Below are positions 45,702 to 54,923 of a stretch of 64,000 bases of DNA, piece after piece. Within the stretch, counting starts at the first letter, position 1. Each line of letters opens with the position of its first letter. Position numbers and translations under genes: made by a program. The notes below the pieces were generated by a model. That model worked only from the letters and a program-made list of their open reading frames with translations, was not told the origin of the DNA and did no database searches. This DNA comes from an uncultured Pelagimonas sp. Lineage in GTDB: Bacteria > Pseudomonadota > Alphaproteobacteria > Rhodobacterales > Rhodobacteraceae. Location of the stretch: assembly GCA_947499735.1 (NCBI GenBank), contig CANMPP010000002.1, forward strand, positions 124,001 through 188,000, written 5' to 3'.

Positions 45702-46379
45702 ATGGGTTATCGCAGCGATTACATACTGGCAACTTTATCACCTAAGGACCTTGTGGCTGCTTTGGACCTAACACCTCTTGGTGAAGCAGATACGGTACCC
45801 ACTCATCAAGCTTGGGTTGGGCAATTGAAAACCGGCTGGACTGTTTTTGAAACCTGCCAAGAAGGATACGCATCCGCCAATGCCGATGCCTTGCGGGCGT
45901 TATCTGAAGAGGGTGATATCTTCACATGCTCAGTAAATGAAGCAGTTCTAGCATCTCAGGCATCCGCATACTGCAATGGTCAAGAGCTTTGGCATATAGG
46001 GTTTGAAGCCGACACAAATTCGGGCCAGCCGCATGCAATCAAGCGCGGGGCAGTTCCTGTCGGGGCTGCATCTGAGCCGTTTGAAACACCAATGTACATC
46101 ACCGAGGTCGTAGGAGGATATCGCTATGACGCTTTGTTTGAGCGCGGGGATTTTGAAACTTTAGACCTAGTACGCGTGCCGCAGAATCCGCATGTGAAAA
46201 AGGGTATTTTGTCACGGATGATAGAGCGTAGCCCGATGGCTACCATGATTGGTGGCGCTTTGCTTATTATTGCTGTTGCTACGCCACTTGGGATTGGATT
46301 TGTAGCACTGCTTACGTCGACCATCGATTTTATCTTGGGCGATTGGGCTGATATCTGTCTGTCGAATTGTCAGCGGTGA
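45702..46379 (+). CDS. hypothetical protein with C-terminal membrane segment
   Basis: 225 residues, no recognised family. Soluble N-terminal ~175 residues with several Trp and Cys, then a basic stretch (HVKKGILSRMIERS) and a hydrophobic C-terminal region (about 180-213, TMIGGALLIIAVATPLGIG and onward) that could be one or two membrane helices, ending in SNCQR. ATG preceded by AAGG at 7-nt spacing. It lies alone in an AT-rich patch between the small gene's terminator and the infB terminator, which hints at accessory or horizontally acquired DNA. Confidence 0.6.
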   Translation: MGYRSDYILATLSPKDLVAALDLTPLGEADTVPTHQAWVGQLKTGWTVFETCQEGYASANADALRALSEEGDIFTCSVNEAVLASQASAYCNGQELWHIGFEADTNSGQPHAIKRGAVPVGAASEPFETPMYITEVVGGYRYDALFERGDFETLDLVRVPQNPHVKKGILSRMIERSPMATMIGGALLIIAVATPLGIGFVALLTSTIDFILGDWADICLSNCQR

Positions 46380-46430
46380 CCAGATAATTATTTCATGGCG
46401 ATTGAAAGGGTTTCGTCTGCGAAGCAAAGA

Positions 46431-46458
46431 AAAACGCCATCCGAATGGATGGCGTTTT
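46431..46458. terminator. bidirectional terminator at infB end
   Basis: Perfect 12-bp stem AAAACGCCATCC/GGATGGCGTTTT (46431-46442, 46447-46458) with GAAT loop. It serves both infB (minus) and the hypothetical gene (plus). Confidence 0.9.
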
Positions 46459-46484
46459 GTCGTTTTGTTTATGTCGTCCAGATC

Positions 46485-49016
46485 TTAGTCTAGGGTACGT
46501 GCGACTTCTTCGCGTTCGAAGATTTCGATCACGTCCGCAGGGCGGATGTCGTCGTAGTTTTCAAACGCCATACCACATTCTTGACCAGAAATGACCTCGG
46601 CGACTTCGTCTTTGAAGCGCTTGAGGGTTTTCAATGTACCCTCGTGGATCACAACGTTGTCGCGCAGCAGGCGAACACCTGCGGAGCGGCGTGCAACGCC
46701 TTCTGTCACCAGACAGCCAGCCACTTTGCCCACGCCGGTCACTTTGAACACTTCTTTGATCTCGGCATAGCCGATGAAGTGCTCGCGAACCTCTGCAGAC
46801 AACAGGCCAGAAGCAGCTGCTTTCACATCATCCACGAGGTCGTAGATGACTGAGTAGTAGCGGATCTCAACGCCCTTTTGGTTCGCAGATTCGCGCGCAG
46901 CTTTGTTTGCACGAACGTTAAAGCCAAAGACAGGTGCGCCAGATGCTTCTGCCAAGCCGACATCAGTCTCTGTGATCGCACCAACACCAGAGTGTAGGAC
47001 CCGCACGCGGACTTCGTCGTTGCCGATTTTTTCCATTGCCTGAACGATCGCCTCGGCAGAACCCTGCACGTCGGCCTTCATCAGGATGGGCAGCTCAGAG
47101 ACGTTTTCGTCTTCTTTCGCCTTCTGCATCAGCTGTTCAAGTGTTGTCGCCGCACCAGCCGCTGCACGTTTCTCTTTCGCCGCTTTCTCGCGATATTCCG
47201 CGATCTCACGGGCTTGAGCATCCGTATCAACAACGTTCAGAACGTCGCCTGCTTCTGGTGTGCCGTTTAGGCCGAGAACCTCAACAGGCACGGATGGACC
47301 GGCCTCTTGTACGCGTTCGCCCTTGTCGTTGATCAGCGCACGGACCTTACCGTATTGCTCGCCCACAACAAAGATGTCGCCCTGACGCAATGTGCCGTTC
47401 TGAACCAAAACAGTGGCAACTGGGCCGCGGCCTACATCCAGTTTAGCTTCAATAACTGCACCTTGTGCTGCACGATCTGGGTTCGATTTCAGCTCTAGGA
47501 TTTCCGCTTGTAGCGCGATGGATTCCAGCAGTTCATCCAAACCTTGACCAGTATGAGCCGAGACTTCGACGTCTTGAACCTCACCTGACATTGCTTCCAC
47601 GATAACCTCGTGTTGCAACAGGTCTGTACGCACCTTCATCGGATCCGCAGCCGGTTTGTCGATTTTGTTGATCGCCACGATCATCGGCACTTCTGCCGCT
47701 TTCGCATGGCTGATCGCTTCAACCGTTTGCGGCATAACCGCGTCATCGGCTGCAACAACCAGAACAACGATATCCGTTACCTGTGCACCGCGAGAGCGCA
47801 TGGAGGTAAAGGCCGCGTGACCAGGTGTATCCAAGAAGGACAATGTTGTGCCACTGTCCGTCGTCACCTGATAGGCGCCGATATGCTGTGTAATGCCGCC
47901 AGCTTCGCCCGCTGTGACCTTCGTCTTACGAATCGCATCCAGCAAGGATGTTTTACCGTGGTCAACGTGGCCCATGATCGTAATGACCGGCGGACGGTTC
48001 TTCAGATCTTCTGGCTTATCTTCAACCGAATCGATCACGTCTTCCACATCCGCGTCAGAAACGCGTGTCACTTTGTGGCCGAATTCTTCGATGATCAATT
48101 CCGCTGTATCTTGGTCAATCGTCTGGTTTTGCGTTGCCATGATGCCGTTGTTCATCAGAGATTTCACAACATCAGCGACGCGTTCCGCCATACGGTTGGC
48201 CAATTCAGAAACGGTGATCGCCTCTGGCAATTGAACGTCACGAACAACCTTTTCACGCTGCTGCTGGCCGCCCATCGCCTTTTGACGCTGGCGTTCCTGC
48301 TTACGCTTCATCGCTGCCAGAGATTTCTGACGTCCACCTTCGCCACCATGCAGGGCTTGGTTCAGTGTCAGCTTACCGGAACGGCGGCCACCATCATCGC
48401 GACCACGGTTGCCACGACCGCGCTCTTCGCGTTCGCGCTCGGCTTTGCGTGGGCCAGCAGGGGGCGGACCGCCCTCTTTAGGCGCGCGTGTTGCACCAGC
48501 ACCGGTGTTGCGGTTCGTTGGCTGCGCGGCTGCATCTGCAGCGCCGCCTTCAGTACGTCGTCCGCCACCGCCAGTGCGTGGGGCCGCTTTGGCCTCTTTC
48601 GCGCGCTTGGCAGCTTCCTCGGCTTCTTTCTTTTTCCGGGCTTCTTCTTCGGTCTTCAGGCGTGCCTTTTCTTCAGCTTCGCGCTGTTCGCGTTCTTTGC
48701 GTTCCTTTTCGGCGCGCATACGTTCGCGTTCTTCAGCACGGGCCTTTTCAGCCGCTTCACGTTGAGCCGTTTCTTCGGCCTCACGGGCTTTCGCAGCCTG
48801 CAGAGCACGCAGGCGGCGCTCCATTTCCGCATCAGTGGCACCACCCGGACGCCCTGCGCCGGATTTGTTTGCAGCCCCTGGTTTTGAGACCACGCGCTTT
48901 TTCTTGGTTTCCACCACGACGTTTTTGGTGCGGCCATGGCTAAAGCTCTGCTTTACGTTCCCTGAACGCGCACCGCCCCGCAATCCCAAAGTCTTTTTAC
49001 CGTCGTTCTCGCTCAT
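46485..49016 (-). CDS. infB: translation initiation factor IF-2
   Basis: 843-residue GTPase that positions initiator tRNA. The long N-terminal region is Lys/Arg/Glu/Ala-rich with a coiled-coil-like segment (about 60-145) and a Gly/Arg-rich stretch (about 145-215). Then the IF2-N domain, G1 [12 protein letters not shown]3 DTPGHAAF, G4 NKIDK, and the C-terminal beta-barrels ending [11 protein letters not shown]. It is the last gene of the rimP-nusA-ylxR-infB operon; rbfA does not follow here because a terminator and an opposite-strand gene come next. Confidence 0.97.
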   Translation of the reverse strand: MSENDGKKTLGLRGGARSGNVKQSFSHGRTKNVVVETKKKRVVSKPGAANKSGAGRPGGATDAEMERRLRALQAAKAREAEETAQREAAEKARAEERERMRAEKERKEREQREAEEKARLKTEEEARKKKEAEEAAKRAKEAKAAPRTGGGGRRTEGGAADAAAQPTNRNTGAGATRAPKEGGPPPAGPRKAEREREERGRGNRGRDDGGRRSGKLTLNQALHGGEGGRQKSLAAMKRKQERQRQKAMGGQQQREKVVRDVQLPEAITVSELANRMAERVADVVKSLMNNGIMATQNQTIDQDTAELIIEEFGHKVTRVSDADVEDVIDSVEDKPEDLKNRPPVITIMGHVDHGKTSLLDAIRKTKVTAGEAGGITQHIGAYQVTTDSGTTLSFLDTPGHAAFTSMRSRGAQVTDIVVLVVAADDAVMPQTVEAISHAKAAEVPMIVAINKIDKPAADPMKVRTDLLQHEVIVEAMSGEVQDVEVSAHTGQGLDELLESIALQAEILELKSNPDRAAQGAVIEAKLDVGRGPVATVLVQNGTLRQGDIFVVGEQYGKVRALINDKGERVQEAGPSVPVEVLGLNGTPEAGDVLNVVDTDAQAREIAEYREKAAKEKRAAAGAATTLEQLMQKAKEDENVSELPILMKADVQGSAEAIVQAMEKIGNDEVRVRVLHSGVGAITETDVGLAEASGAPVFGFNVRANKAARESANQKGVEIRYYSVIYDLVDDVKAAASGLLSAEVREHFIGYAEIKEVFKVTGVGKVAGCLVTEGVARRSAGVRLLRDNVVIHEGTLKTLKRFKDEVAEVISGQECGMAFENYDDIRPADVIEIFEREEVARTLD

Positions 49017-49070
49017 AAAGCTACTTCATCCTTTCAGCAGGCGACCGATGCCGCCATGGTCCGTATCGGG

Positions 49071-49661
49071 TCAACCGACACGTAGTCCCTTTAATCGTTG
49101 CGCTTCCTCTACAACACGTTCTGTCAAACCGCCAGCACCAAGCGCTGCGTGGATCACAGTTTGTCGTCCGAAAGCCATCCCCAATTCGTCGGCCGATAAC
49201 CAACCGATATAGGAGCCGCCATAAGGCGTACTTAGTTTCGACTTGCCCCGGGCCGAACCATCTTCGGCCTGGATCAGGACGCGGGCTTCTTCTTTCAGCA
49301 GCCAGTCCTTAACTTTCTCATAACCAGATACGGCACCGCCGGATTTTCTGGCCAAAGAAATAAGATCCACGACCCTGCGTGAGATCAAATTTTCGACCAT
49401 TTCGACGAACCCATCTGCGAGGGTTATTTTCTGCCGCGCAGCGCGGGAAAACAGTGATTTGGAAACGGCCGACTCCAAGGCACCCTTGTTTGACGAGACA
49501 TATACGCCTCGTCCCGGCAATTTACCAGCCAGATCCGGTACGATTTGTGAATCTGGCCCCACGACAAAGCGGATCAACCCCTCTTTTGGGCTGACCTCAC
49601 CGGTCGCAATACACTTGCGCTCGGGTCCGTCTTGATCTCGCTTTGCGCCGCCTCGGCTCAT
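49071..49661 (-). CDS. YlxR family RNA-binding protein with L7Ae-like domain
   Basis: 196 residues. The N-terminal YlxR/DUF448 domain (about 14-95) has the ERKCIATGEVSPKEGLIRFV and LPGRGVYVSS motifs. The C-terminal part (about 105-190: ISLARKSGGAVSGYEKVKDWL) resembles the L7Ae/L30e RNA-binding fold found in alphaproteobacterial homologues. Role in RNA binding and translation is inferred from location: 2 bp after nusA and 54 bp before infB in the conserved operon. Confidence 0.9.
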   Translation of the reverse strand: MSRGGAKRDQDGPERKCIATGEVSPKEGLIRFVVGPDSQIVPDLAGKLPGRGVYVSSNKGALESAVSKSLFSRAARQKITLADGFVEMVENLISRRVVDLISLARKSGGAVSGYEKVKDWLLKEEARVLIQAEDGSARGKSKLSTPYGGSYIGWLSADELGMAFGRQTVIHAALGAGGLTERVVEEAQRLKGLRVG

Positions 49662-49663
49662 GA

Positions 49664-51283
49664 TTAGACCTCTTCTTCTGCGCTGAGATCCGCGTCTGCA
49701 TCTTCAGCAGATTGCGCTTCTAGCTCTTCAGGTGTGACCCACCCCAGCATAACGCGTGCGGTCATAACCATGTTCTGCGCATCCTCAAGGCTGACCTCGA
49801 ACTTCTCTAGCAGGCCGTCATCTTTGACACGCTGACCATCGATTGTGGTCCAGCCACCGGCCAGTTCCCAATCCGCACAGGTCGCGAAATCGTCCAGAGT
49901 TTTGACGCCATCTTCCGCCAAAGCCACCAACATCTGCGGTGTTAGACCTTCGAAATTCATCAAATTGTCTTCAACACCCAATTCCTTGGCGCGTTCCATC
50001 GCCTGACGGGCTTGTTCGTCCAGATATTCGCGGGCACGTGTCTGCAGCTCTTCAGCTGTGCTTTCGTCCACGCCATCAATGACCAGCAATTCATCCAGCT
50101 CGACATAGCCAACTTCTTCAAGGTTGGTGAAGCCTTCAGAAACCAACAGTTGTGCAAAGAATTCATCCAGATCAAGTGTGTCCATGAACAGCTTGGTGCG
50201 CACTTCGAATTCGGCCTGACGACGTTTGGATTCTTCTTCCTCGGTCATGATGTCGATGTCCAAACCCGTCAGCTGAGACGCCAGACGAACGTTTTGACCG
50301 CGACGGCCAATGGCCAATGACAACTGTTCGTCGGGAACAACAACTTCGATACGCTCGGCATCTTCGTCCAAAACAACTTTGGACACTTCTGCCGGTTGCA
50401 GCGCGTTCACAAGGAATGTTGGAACATCTTCATTCCAGGGAATGATGTCGATCTTTTCGCCTTGCAGTTCGTTCACAACGGCCTGAACACGGCTACCGCG
50501 CATACCAACACAGGCACCCACAGGATCAATTGAGTTGTCAAACGAGATCACGGCAATCTTGGCGCGCGACCCTGGGTCACGTGCAACAGCTTTGATTTCG
50601 ATGATGCCGTCATAGATTTCCGGAACTTCCATCTTGAACAGCTCTGCCATGAATTCTGGCGCTGTGCGGGACAGGAAAATCTGTGGACCACGGGTTTCGC
50701 GACGCACATCTTTGATGAAGCAACGAATGCGGTCTTGCGGGCGATAGCTCTCGCGACCAATCTTTTCGTTGCGTCGCAGGATCGCTTCTCCACGGCCTAC
50801 ATCAACGATGACGTTGCCATATTCTTCACGTTTGACAGTTCCGTTGATGATCGTGCCATTGCGGTCTTTGAATTCTTCAAACTGACGATCGCGTTCTGCT
50901 TCACGCACCTTTTGCAGAATAACCTGTTTGGCGCTTTGTGCTGCAATCCGGCCCAGTTCAACTGGGGGAACTTCTTCAACGTAGGTGTCGCCGATGCTTG
51001 GATCCGCCATGTACTGCTTGGCAGTTTCAACCGTCATCTCGGCTTGGTAGTTTTCCAGCTCTTCTTCTGAAACCACGGTCCGAACGCGGGTAAAGGTCGC
51101 ACGACCCGTTTTGCGATCGATGGACACGCGGATATCCATTTCGGATCCGTAACGGGATTTCGCCGCACGTGCCAAGGATTCTTCCATTGCCTCGACCACA
51201 AGACCGGGGTCGATCATCTTTTCGCGCGCGACCGCTTCGGCGGTTTGCAACAGCTCAAGCTGGTTGGCGGATGTGATGGCCAT
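49664..51283 (-). CDS. nusA: transcription termination/antitermination factor NusA
   Basis: 539 residues: N-terminal RNA-polymerase-binding domain (about 1-135), S1 domain (about 136-200, with NGTVKREEYGNVIVDVGRGEAIL), two KH domains (IDPVGACVGMRGSRVQAVVNEL and LAIGRRGQNVRLA), and C-terminal helix-hairpin-helix acidic repeats ending in an acidic tail. Modulates pausing, termination and antitermination. Follows rimP by 5 bp. Confidence 0.97.
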   Translation of the reverse strand: MAITSANQLELLQTAEAVAREKMIDPGLVVEAMEESLARAAKSRYGSEMDIRVSIDRKTGRATFTRVRTVVSEEELENYQAEMTVETAKQYMADPSIGDTYVEEVPPVELGRIAAQSAKQVILQKVREAERDRQFEEFKDRNGTIINGTVKREEYGNVIVDVGRGEAILRRNEKIGRESYRPQDRIRCFIKDVRRETRGPQIFLSRTAPEFMAELFKMEVPEIYDGIIEIKAVARDPGSRAKIAVISFDNSIDPVGACVGMRGSRVQAVVNELQGEKIDIIPWNEDVPTFLVNALQPAEVSKVVLDEDAERIEVVVPDEQLSLAIGRRGQNVRLASQLTGLDIDIMTEEEESKRRQAEFEVRTKLFMDTLDLDEFFAQLLVSEGFTNLEEVGYVELDELLVIDGVDESTAEELQTRAREYLDEQARQAMERAKELGVEDNLMNFEGLTPQMLVALAEDGVKTLDDFATCADWELAGGWTTIDGQRVKDDGLLEKFEVSLEDAQNMVMTARVMLGWVTPEELEAQSAEDADADLSAEEEV

Positions 51284-51288
51284 CGCTC

Positions 51289-51870
51289 TTACTCCTCTTC
51301 AGACTGTGTTTCAGTCTCGATTGAATCGAATTTTGTTTCGTCAACTTCGCGGGCCTTGCGGGCCCGTAGCATTTCGGTGACCAGTTCATCGGTCATAATC
51401 AGTTTGGCATCAGACAGCCAATCGTAGTTCAGCCCGATTGTGACCTCTTCGCCGCCCTGTTGAATATTGATCAACACGTCTTGGTCTTCCACACCGGCCA
51501 GAACCCCGCGCCAGCGACGACGCCCGTCGATCAGCTCGGCGGTTTCCAATTTGACCTCATAGCCCTCATAGGCTTCGAAATCTTTCATGCGTGTCAGGGG
51601 GCGGTCGATACCGGGGCTGGACACTTCTAAATGATAGGCATCCGCAAGGGGATCTTCGACGTCCAAAGTCGCTGAGACTGCGGTCGAAATTTCGGCGCAT
51701 TCATCTACTTCAATGCCGCCACCAGGGCGTTCCGCCATAATTTGCAGTGTCGGCGTTTCCCCACCCATAAGACGCAAGCGGATCAGTTCGAACCCCATAT
51801 CTTCCAGAACGGGGGTGATGATCTCGGCCATACGCCGGTCCATAGCGGTTTTCGCAATCAGGTCAGACAT
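51289..51870 (-). CDS. rimP: ribosome maturation factor RimP
   Basis: 193 residues. N-terminal domain with [24 protein letters not shown] and the [14 protein letters not shown] signature, then a C-terminal SH3-like barrel. Assists 30S subunit assembly. First gene of rimP-nusA-ylxR-infB. The upstream aroQ gene is separated by a terminator, so the operon promoter lies near 51871-51919. A short acidic C-terminal extension beyond E. coli RimP is present. Confidence 0.94.
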   Translation of the reverse strand: MSDLIAKTAMDRRMAEIITPVLEDMGFELIRLRLMGGETPTLQIMAERPGGGIEVDECAEISTAVSATLDVEDPLADAYHLEVSSPGIDRPLTRMKDFEAYEGYEVKLETAELIDGRRRWRGVLAGVEDQDVLINIQQGGEEVTIGLNYDWLSDAKLIMTDELVTEMLRARKAREVDETKFDSIETETQSEEE

Positions 51871-51919
51871 GATTCTACCAGATCTCTTTCACGTGCTGAT
51901 CAGGCACTTATTCGGGCAC

Positions 51920-51943
51920 AAAAAAACGGGCCAGCGGCCCGTT
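51920..51943 (-). terminator. rho-independent terminator of aroQ
   Basis: Perfect 8-bp stem AACGGGCC/GGCCCGTT (51925-51932, 51936-51943), 3-nt loop, A7 at 51920-51926 on the plus strand giving a U run on the minus-strand transcript. It is 94 bp past the aroQ stop and 50 bp upstream of rimP. Confidence 0.88.
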
Positions 51944-52036
51944 ACGATGTTTCGGTGGCTGCTTGGGGTGACCCAAACCGCCGCTGTTGTGCAAGCGTAT
52001 ACGCCCCGAGTCCCTAGAATGCAAGGGAATAGCGTC

Positions 52037-52477
52037 TTAGGCTTTTAGAAGTTTTGCCAGATGCCTTACGGCGAGCTGATATCCGTAAGTTCCAAATCCA
52101 GCCATGACCGCATCAGCGCGTTGTGCGATGTAAGAATGATGCCGGAATTCCTCACGTTTGTGGACCTGGCTGATGTGCAGTTCAACGACAGGCCCTTCAA
52201 ACGTGTTCAATGCATCAAGGATTGCGACGGAAGTATGGGTATAGGCAGCGGCATTGATGATGATACCGGCTGCTTGACCACGGGCTTGATGAATCACATC
52301 AACCAACCCACCTTCGTGGTTGGATTGGAATTGCTCGATCGCGACACCTAACTCATCGGCCAAAGCGGTACAGTCACGTGTGATATCCTCTAGTGTTTCA
52401 CCACCATAGATATCAACCTGACGTTGGCCCAATAGGTTCAGGTTCGGGCCGTTCAAAATGTAAATCAGTTTGCTCAA
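52037..52477 (-). CDS. aroQ: 3-dehydroquinate dehydratase, type II
   Basis: 146-residue shikimate-pathway enzyme converting 3-dehydroquinate to 3-dehydroshikimate. [17 protein letters not shown] with the active-site Tyr, [12 protein letters not shown], and [21 protein letters not shown] are the family's substrate-binding motifs. Standard dodecameric type II size. Monocistronic with a terminator before rimP. Confidence 0.95.
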   Translation of the reverse strand: MSKLIYILNGPNLNLLGQRQVDIYGGETLEDITRDCTALADELGVAIEQFQSNHEGGLVDVIHQARGQAAGIIINAAAYTHTSVAILDALNTFEGPVVELHISQVHKREEFRHHSYIAQRADAVMAGFGTYGYQLAVRHLAKLLKA

Positions 52478-52606
52478 GATACGCGCTCCGGATTTGGTTA
52501 TCGCGCAGTGTGTCAGGCTTTGAGCCGATGCGAAAGACGTCTGCGCCGCACAACATAAGATGCGCGACGCAAACGCATCACTTAGATTGTGGATAGCTGG
52601 CGAGCG

Positions 52607-53710
52607 TTATCCGACCAAGTGTCCCCAAAACCCAGTGCTGTCAGCGGCATAATACGCGCTGGAATATCCAAAGAACTTACCTTGCAATTCCACGGTATCC
52701 CCTGCGGAGAGTTCAACCAGATTGTTCAAATCAAGCGTACTGCGGCCATCCACCGGTTGCGTCGAGTTTTCACAGAAACTTGCTTCGATTTCAGTTGTAC
52801 CGTTCAAAACGAACCTCCCTTGCATGCGAACGGATGTGGAGCCGTTTGTTTTGAACATCAGTTTTGCACCCAAAGCGTAGGCGCCATCGACAGGGGCGGT
52901 AAACACGCATGTAGAGGTATCAAATGCCCCTTGAGCATTAAAAACCACCTGATTGATATCGATTTTTGTCCAAGTGTTCTGGGTCAGCAGATTGTCGTAA
53001 TTTGTGACCCCTTTGAACCGAGGCAAATTAGGCTGGCATAAGATCCCATTGGATGGGGCAACCGTATATGCCGTGTGATACGTGATGCCGTCAGATGAGA
53101 CCTGAAGCGTCATGTCGTCACTGCCGAACAGCCCGAGTTGGGCCACAGTTTGTGCGTTGTTCTGAAACAACAGACCCAAATCGGTTCCGTCTGCGTCTTT
53201 GTTCAACGTCACAGACATTGATCCGTTTCCGGATTCCGTCGTGGGCAGTGCTGTGAATAAGGCGGTGTTGAGTTTTGCGCTGAGCGGATTGGTCGAGTCG
53301 ACAGCTGTGCCGATTCCAATTGCTTCAACCTCGCCGTCAAAGCCGCCGCCGCCGCCGGCGCTGGTTCCCTCTAATGCCACCCATTCCGTGCCATCGAAAT
53401 ACATGAGGCGACCACCATAGGATTCCACAAAAGCCCGCCAACCGGTTTTTGCGGCCACAAAACGCCAGCCACTGCCATCATATGACGCCACAGTGTTTGC
53501 CTGCCCGTCCCAGTCGCCTGTTGGGGCGCTGCCCAACAAATGCACATCACCGTCTTCTGGATCTGTTGGCGGCGTGTTGGTGCCTTCCGTCTTGGCCGTC
53601 AATTGGCACAACATATCAAGCACCGTCAGTGCTTCATTATGCGTGATATGCTTTTGAGCCTGAGAGGCCATGATTAGCGGAAGGGATAGGTTCGGGGTCG
53701 ACTCGGACAT
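52607..53710 (-). CDS. DUF2793 protein with C1q-like C-terminal domain
   Basis: 367 residues. The N-terminal ~115 residues match the DUF2793 pattern seen in Rhodobacteraceae phage/GTA-associated proteins: LSLPLIMASQAQKHITHNEA, DGDVHLLG, then WRFVAAKTGWRAFV and MYFDGTEWVAL. A Gly-rich hinge follows (AGGGGGF). The last ~130 residues have C1q/TNF-like features: NTWTKIDINQVVFN, FTAPVDGAYALGAKLMF and LSAGDTVELQGKFFG. This combination fits a trimeric tail-tip or surface adhesin protein. No other phage genes lie nearby. Confidence 0.75.
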   Translation of the reverse strand: MSESTPNLSLPLIMASQAQKHITHNEALTVLDMLCQLTAKTEGTNTPPTDPEDGDVHLLGSAPTGDWDGQANTVASYDGSGWRFVAAKTGWRAFVESYGGRLMYFDGTEWVALEGTSAGGGGGFDGEVEAIGIGTAVDSTNPLSAKLNTALFTALPTTESGNGSMSVTLNKDADGTDLGLLFQNNAQTVAQLGLFGSDDMTLQVSSDGITYHTAYTVAPSNGILCQPNLPRFKGVTNYDNLLTQNTWTKIDINQVVFNAQGAFDTSTCVFTAPVDGAYALGAKLMFKTNGSTSVRMQGRFVLNGTTEIEASFCENSTQPVDGRSTLDLNNLVELSAGDTVELQGKFFGYSSAYYAADSTGFWGHLVG

Positions 53711-54056
53711 GGGCGGTTCCTCGTTCTGTTCATCAATGCCGGGGCGACATCAGCATCGTGAAAGTCGGATGCTGAACGGGGCACAGGCGCAGTGTGTTGC
53801 TTGTAATTTGTGACAACGCATAGGTCGCCGTATGGAGAGGCACTGTCCAAAACAGATCTTTTTAAAATGCCAAACCAGCGAACGGCTGAATCGAAATTTA
53901 TTAAAAGTCTTGCGGCCGATTGTGTTAATTGCGGTTAAGCGAAAATTAACGACGGTGTTCAACAATGGGGCAACGCGCTTGGATCCCCAAAAGCACCAAA
54001 TCTTGATCCGTCAATTGTTGCGCTCTCACGATCTCTGACCAAAGAGGAATGATCGC
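53711..54056. promoter_or_regulatory. 346-bp divergent intergenic region with CtrA-type site
   Basis: It separates the DUF2793 gene (minus) from the SGNH-GSCFA-sulfotransferase-RgpF operon (plus). It contains the CtrA-type element at 53935-53950 and a larger inverted repeat GTTAATT/AATTAAC (53924-53930, 53944-53950). A ribosome-binding site AGAGGA precedes 54057. No credible small gene. Confidence 0.5.
53935..53950. promoter_or_regulatory. CtrA-type motif TTAA-N7-TTAAC
   Basis: TTAA (53935-53938), 7-nt spacer GCGAAAA, TTAAC (53946-53950): a full match to the alphaproteobacterial CtrA consensus. A further TTAA half-site sits 6 nt upstream (53925-53928). It is 107 bp before the SGNH gene ATG. 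Motif seen; binding inferred. Confidence 0.5.
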
Positions 54057-54923
54057 ATGCCACATAAAAAGATATTGTGCATAGGGCATTCACATGTCGG
54101 GGCTTTGCGACGGGCATTGCCGGACTGGCAAAAAGAAAACCCAGAGTCTGAAGTGTCGTTCGAGGTTGTTAACCTTAGTCGCGCGGGGACCAAGATGGAT
54201 TCGGAAACGCGTTCAACCGACCAAGCTCAGCGCCCAAGCAATGCGCGCAAATATTATATGTCGCCTGATGGGGCAGGGCATTTTGGATTTGGCGCTGACA
54301 TTCAACCCATCAGTTTGGATGCGCACATGGCGCAAGAGGTTCGATCTTTGCTGTTAGAGCGACGTCCAGATGAATTGATCGTGCTTGGCCGCGGCAATGA
54401 ACACGTTGTTCTGTCACTGTTGCAGCACCCGATACGATTTGATTTCGCCATTCCCGGTGAAACGTCGCCTTTATGTCCTGAATCAGAAGAATTGCCCTAT
54501 CGTCTGATCAAAGCGCAAATCAAAAAGCTTGCCGAATGTCGGGCCCTGCTGTTTTGGGATTTTTGCAACGTGGCCTGCCGCGATATCTTTGACGGCCCGA
54601 TCTACATGCTACCGCCTCCGCCGCCGATCCCAAGCGAGGGGCATATCTTGGCGCATCCAGGGAAAATCGGACAGAAGGCGGCCACCTTCGGAATATCGCC
54701 CAGTAGGTTAAGGGCCAAAATCTGGCGTGTTTATACGCAAATCTTAAAAGAGGCGGCTGAGGCGTCTGGTCAGACCTTTATTAAACTTCCCTCGACTATC
54801 TTCGAAAACGGGTGCTTGGCTCCGCAGTTTTGGGGGCAAGACCCGACGCATGGGAACGACAATTATGGTAAGGTGATTTTGGATCATGTCCTATTTGAGA
54901 CACATCAAAAAGCTGTGGCCTAA
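54057..54923 (+). CDS. SGNH-hydrolase-like protein
   Basis: 288 residues. The N-terminus KILCIGHSHVGALRRA has GHSH (10-13) where SGNH enzymes carry GDS. The C-terminal DPTHGND (Asp262-x-x-His265) resembles the catalytic DxxH block, and VLGRGNEHVV may supply the central Asn. This suggests an SGNH-fold esterase or acyltransferase, possibly acting on a glycan. No signal peptide. Its 3' end overlaps the GSCFA gene by 38 bp, so the two are translationally coupled. Catalytic activity is uncertain because block I is atypical. Confidence 0.65.
   Translation: MPHKKILCIGHSHVGALRRALPDWQKENPESEVSFEVVNLSRAGTKMDSETRSTDQAQRPSNARKYYMSPDGAGHFGFGADIQPISLDAHMAQEVRSLLLERRPDELIVLGRGNEHVVLSLLQHPIRFDFAIPGETSPLCPESEELPYRLIKAQIKKLAECRALLFWDFCNVACRDIFDGPIYMLPPPPPIPSEGHILAHPGKIGQKAATFGISPSRLRAKIWRVYTQILKEAAEASGQTFIKLPSTIFENGCLAPQFWGQDPTHGNDNYGKVILDHVLFETHQKAVA

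Noticed and set aside
47610-48887. 425-codon plus-strand open frame opposite infB
   Set aside because: Lies entirely antisense to the GTPase core and repetitive N-terminal region of IF-2. The product is rich in Phe, Arg, His and Cys, typical of a codon-bias shadow.
53832-54038. 68-codon plus-strand frame in the DUF2793-SGNH gap
   Set aside because: It overlaps the CtrA-type motif, has no ribosome-binding site and has a basic, low-complexity-like product.
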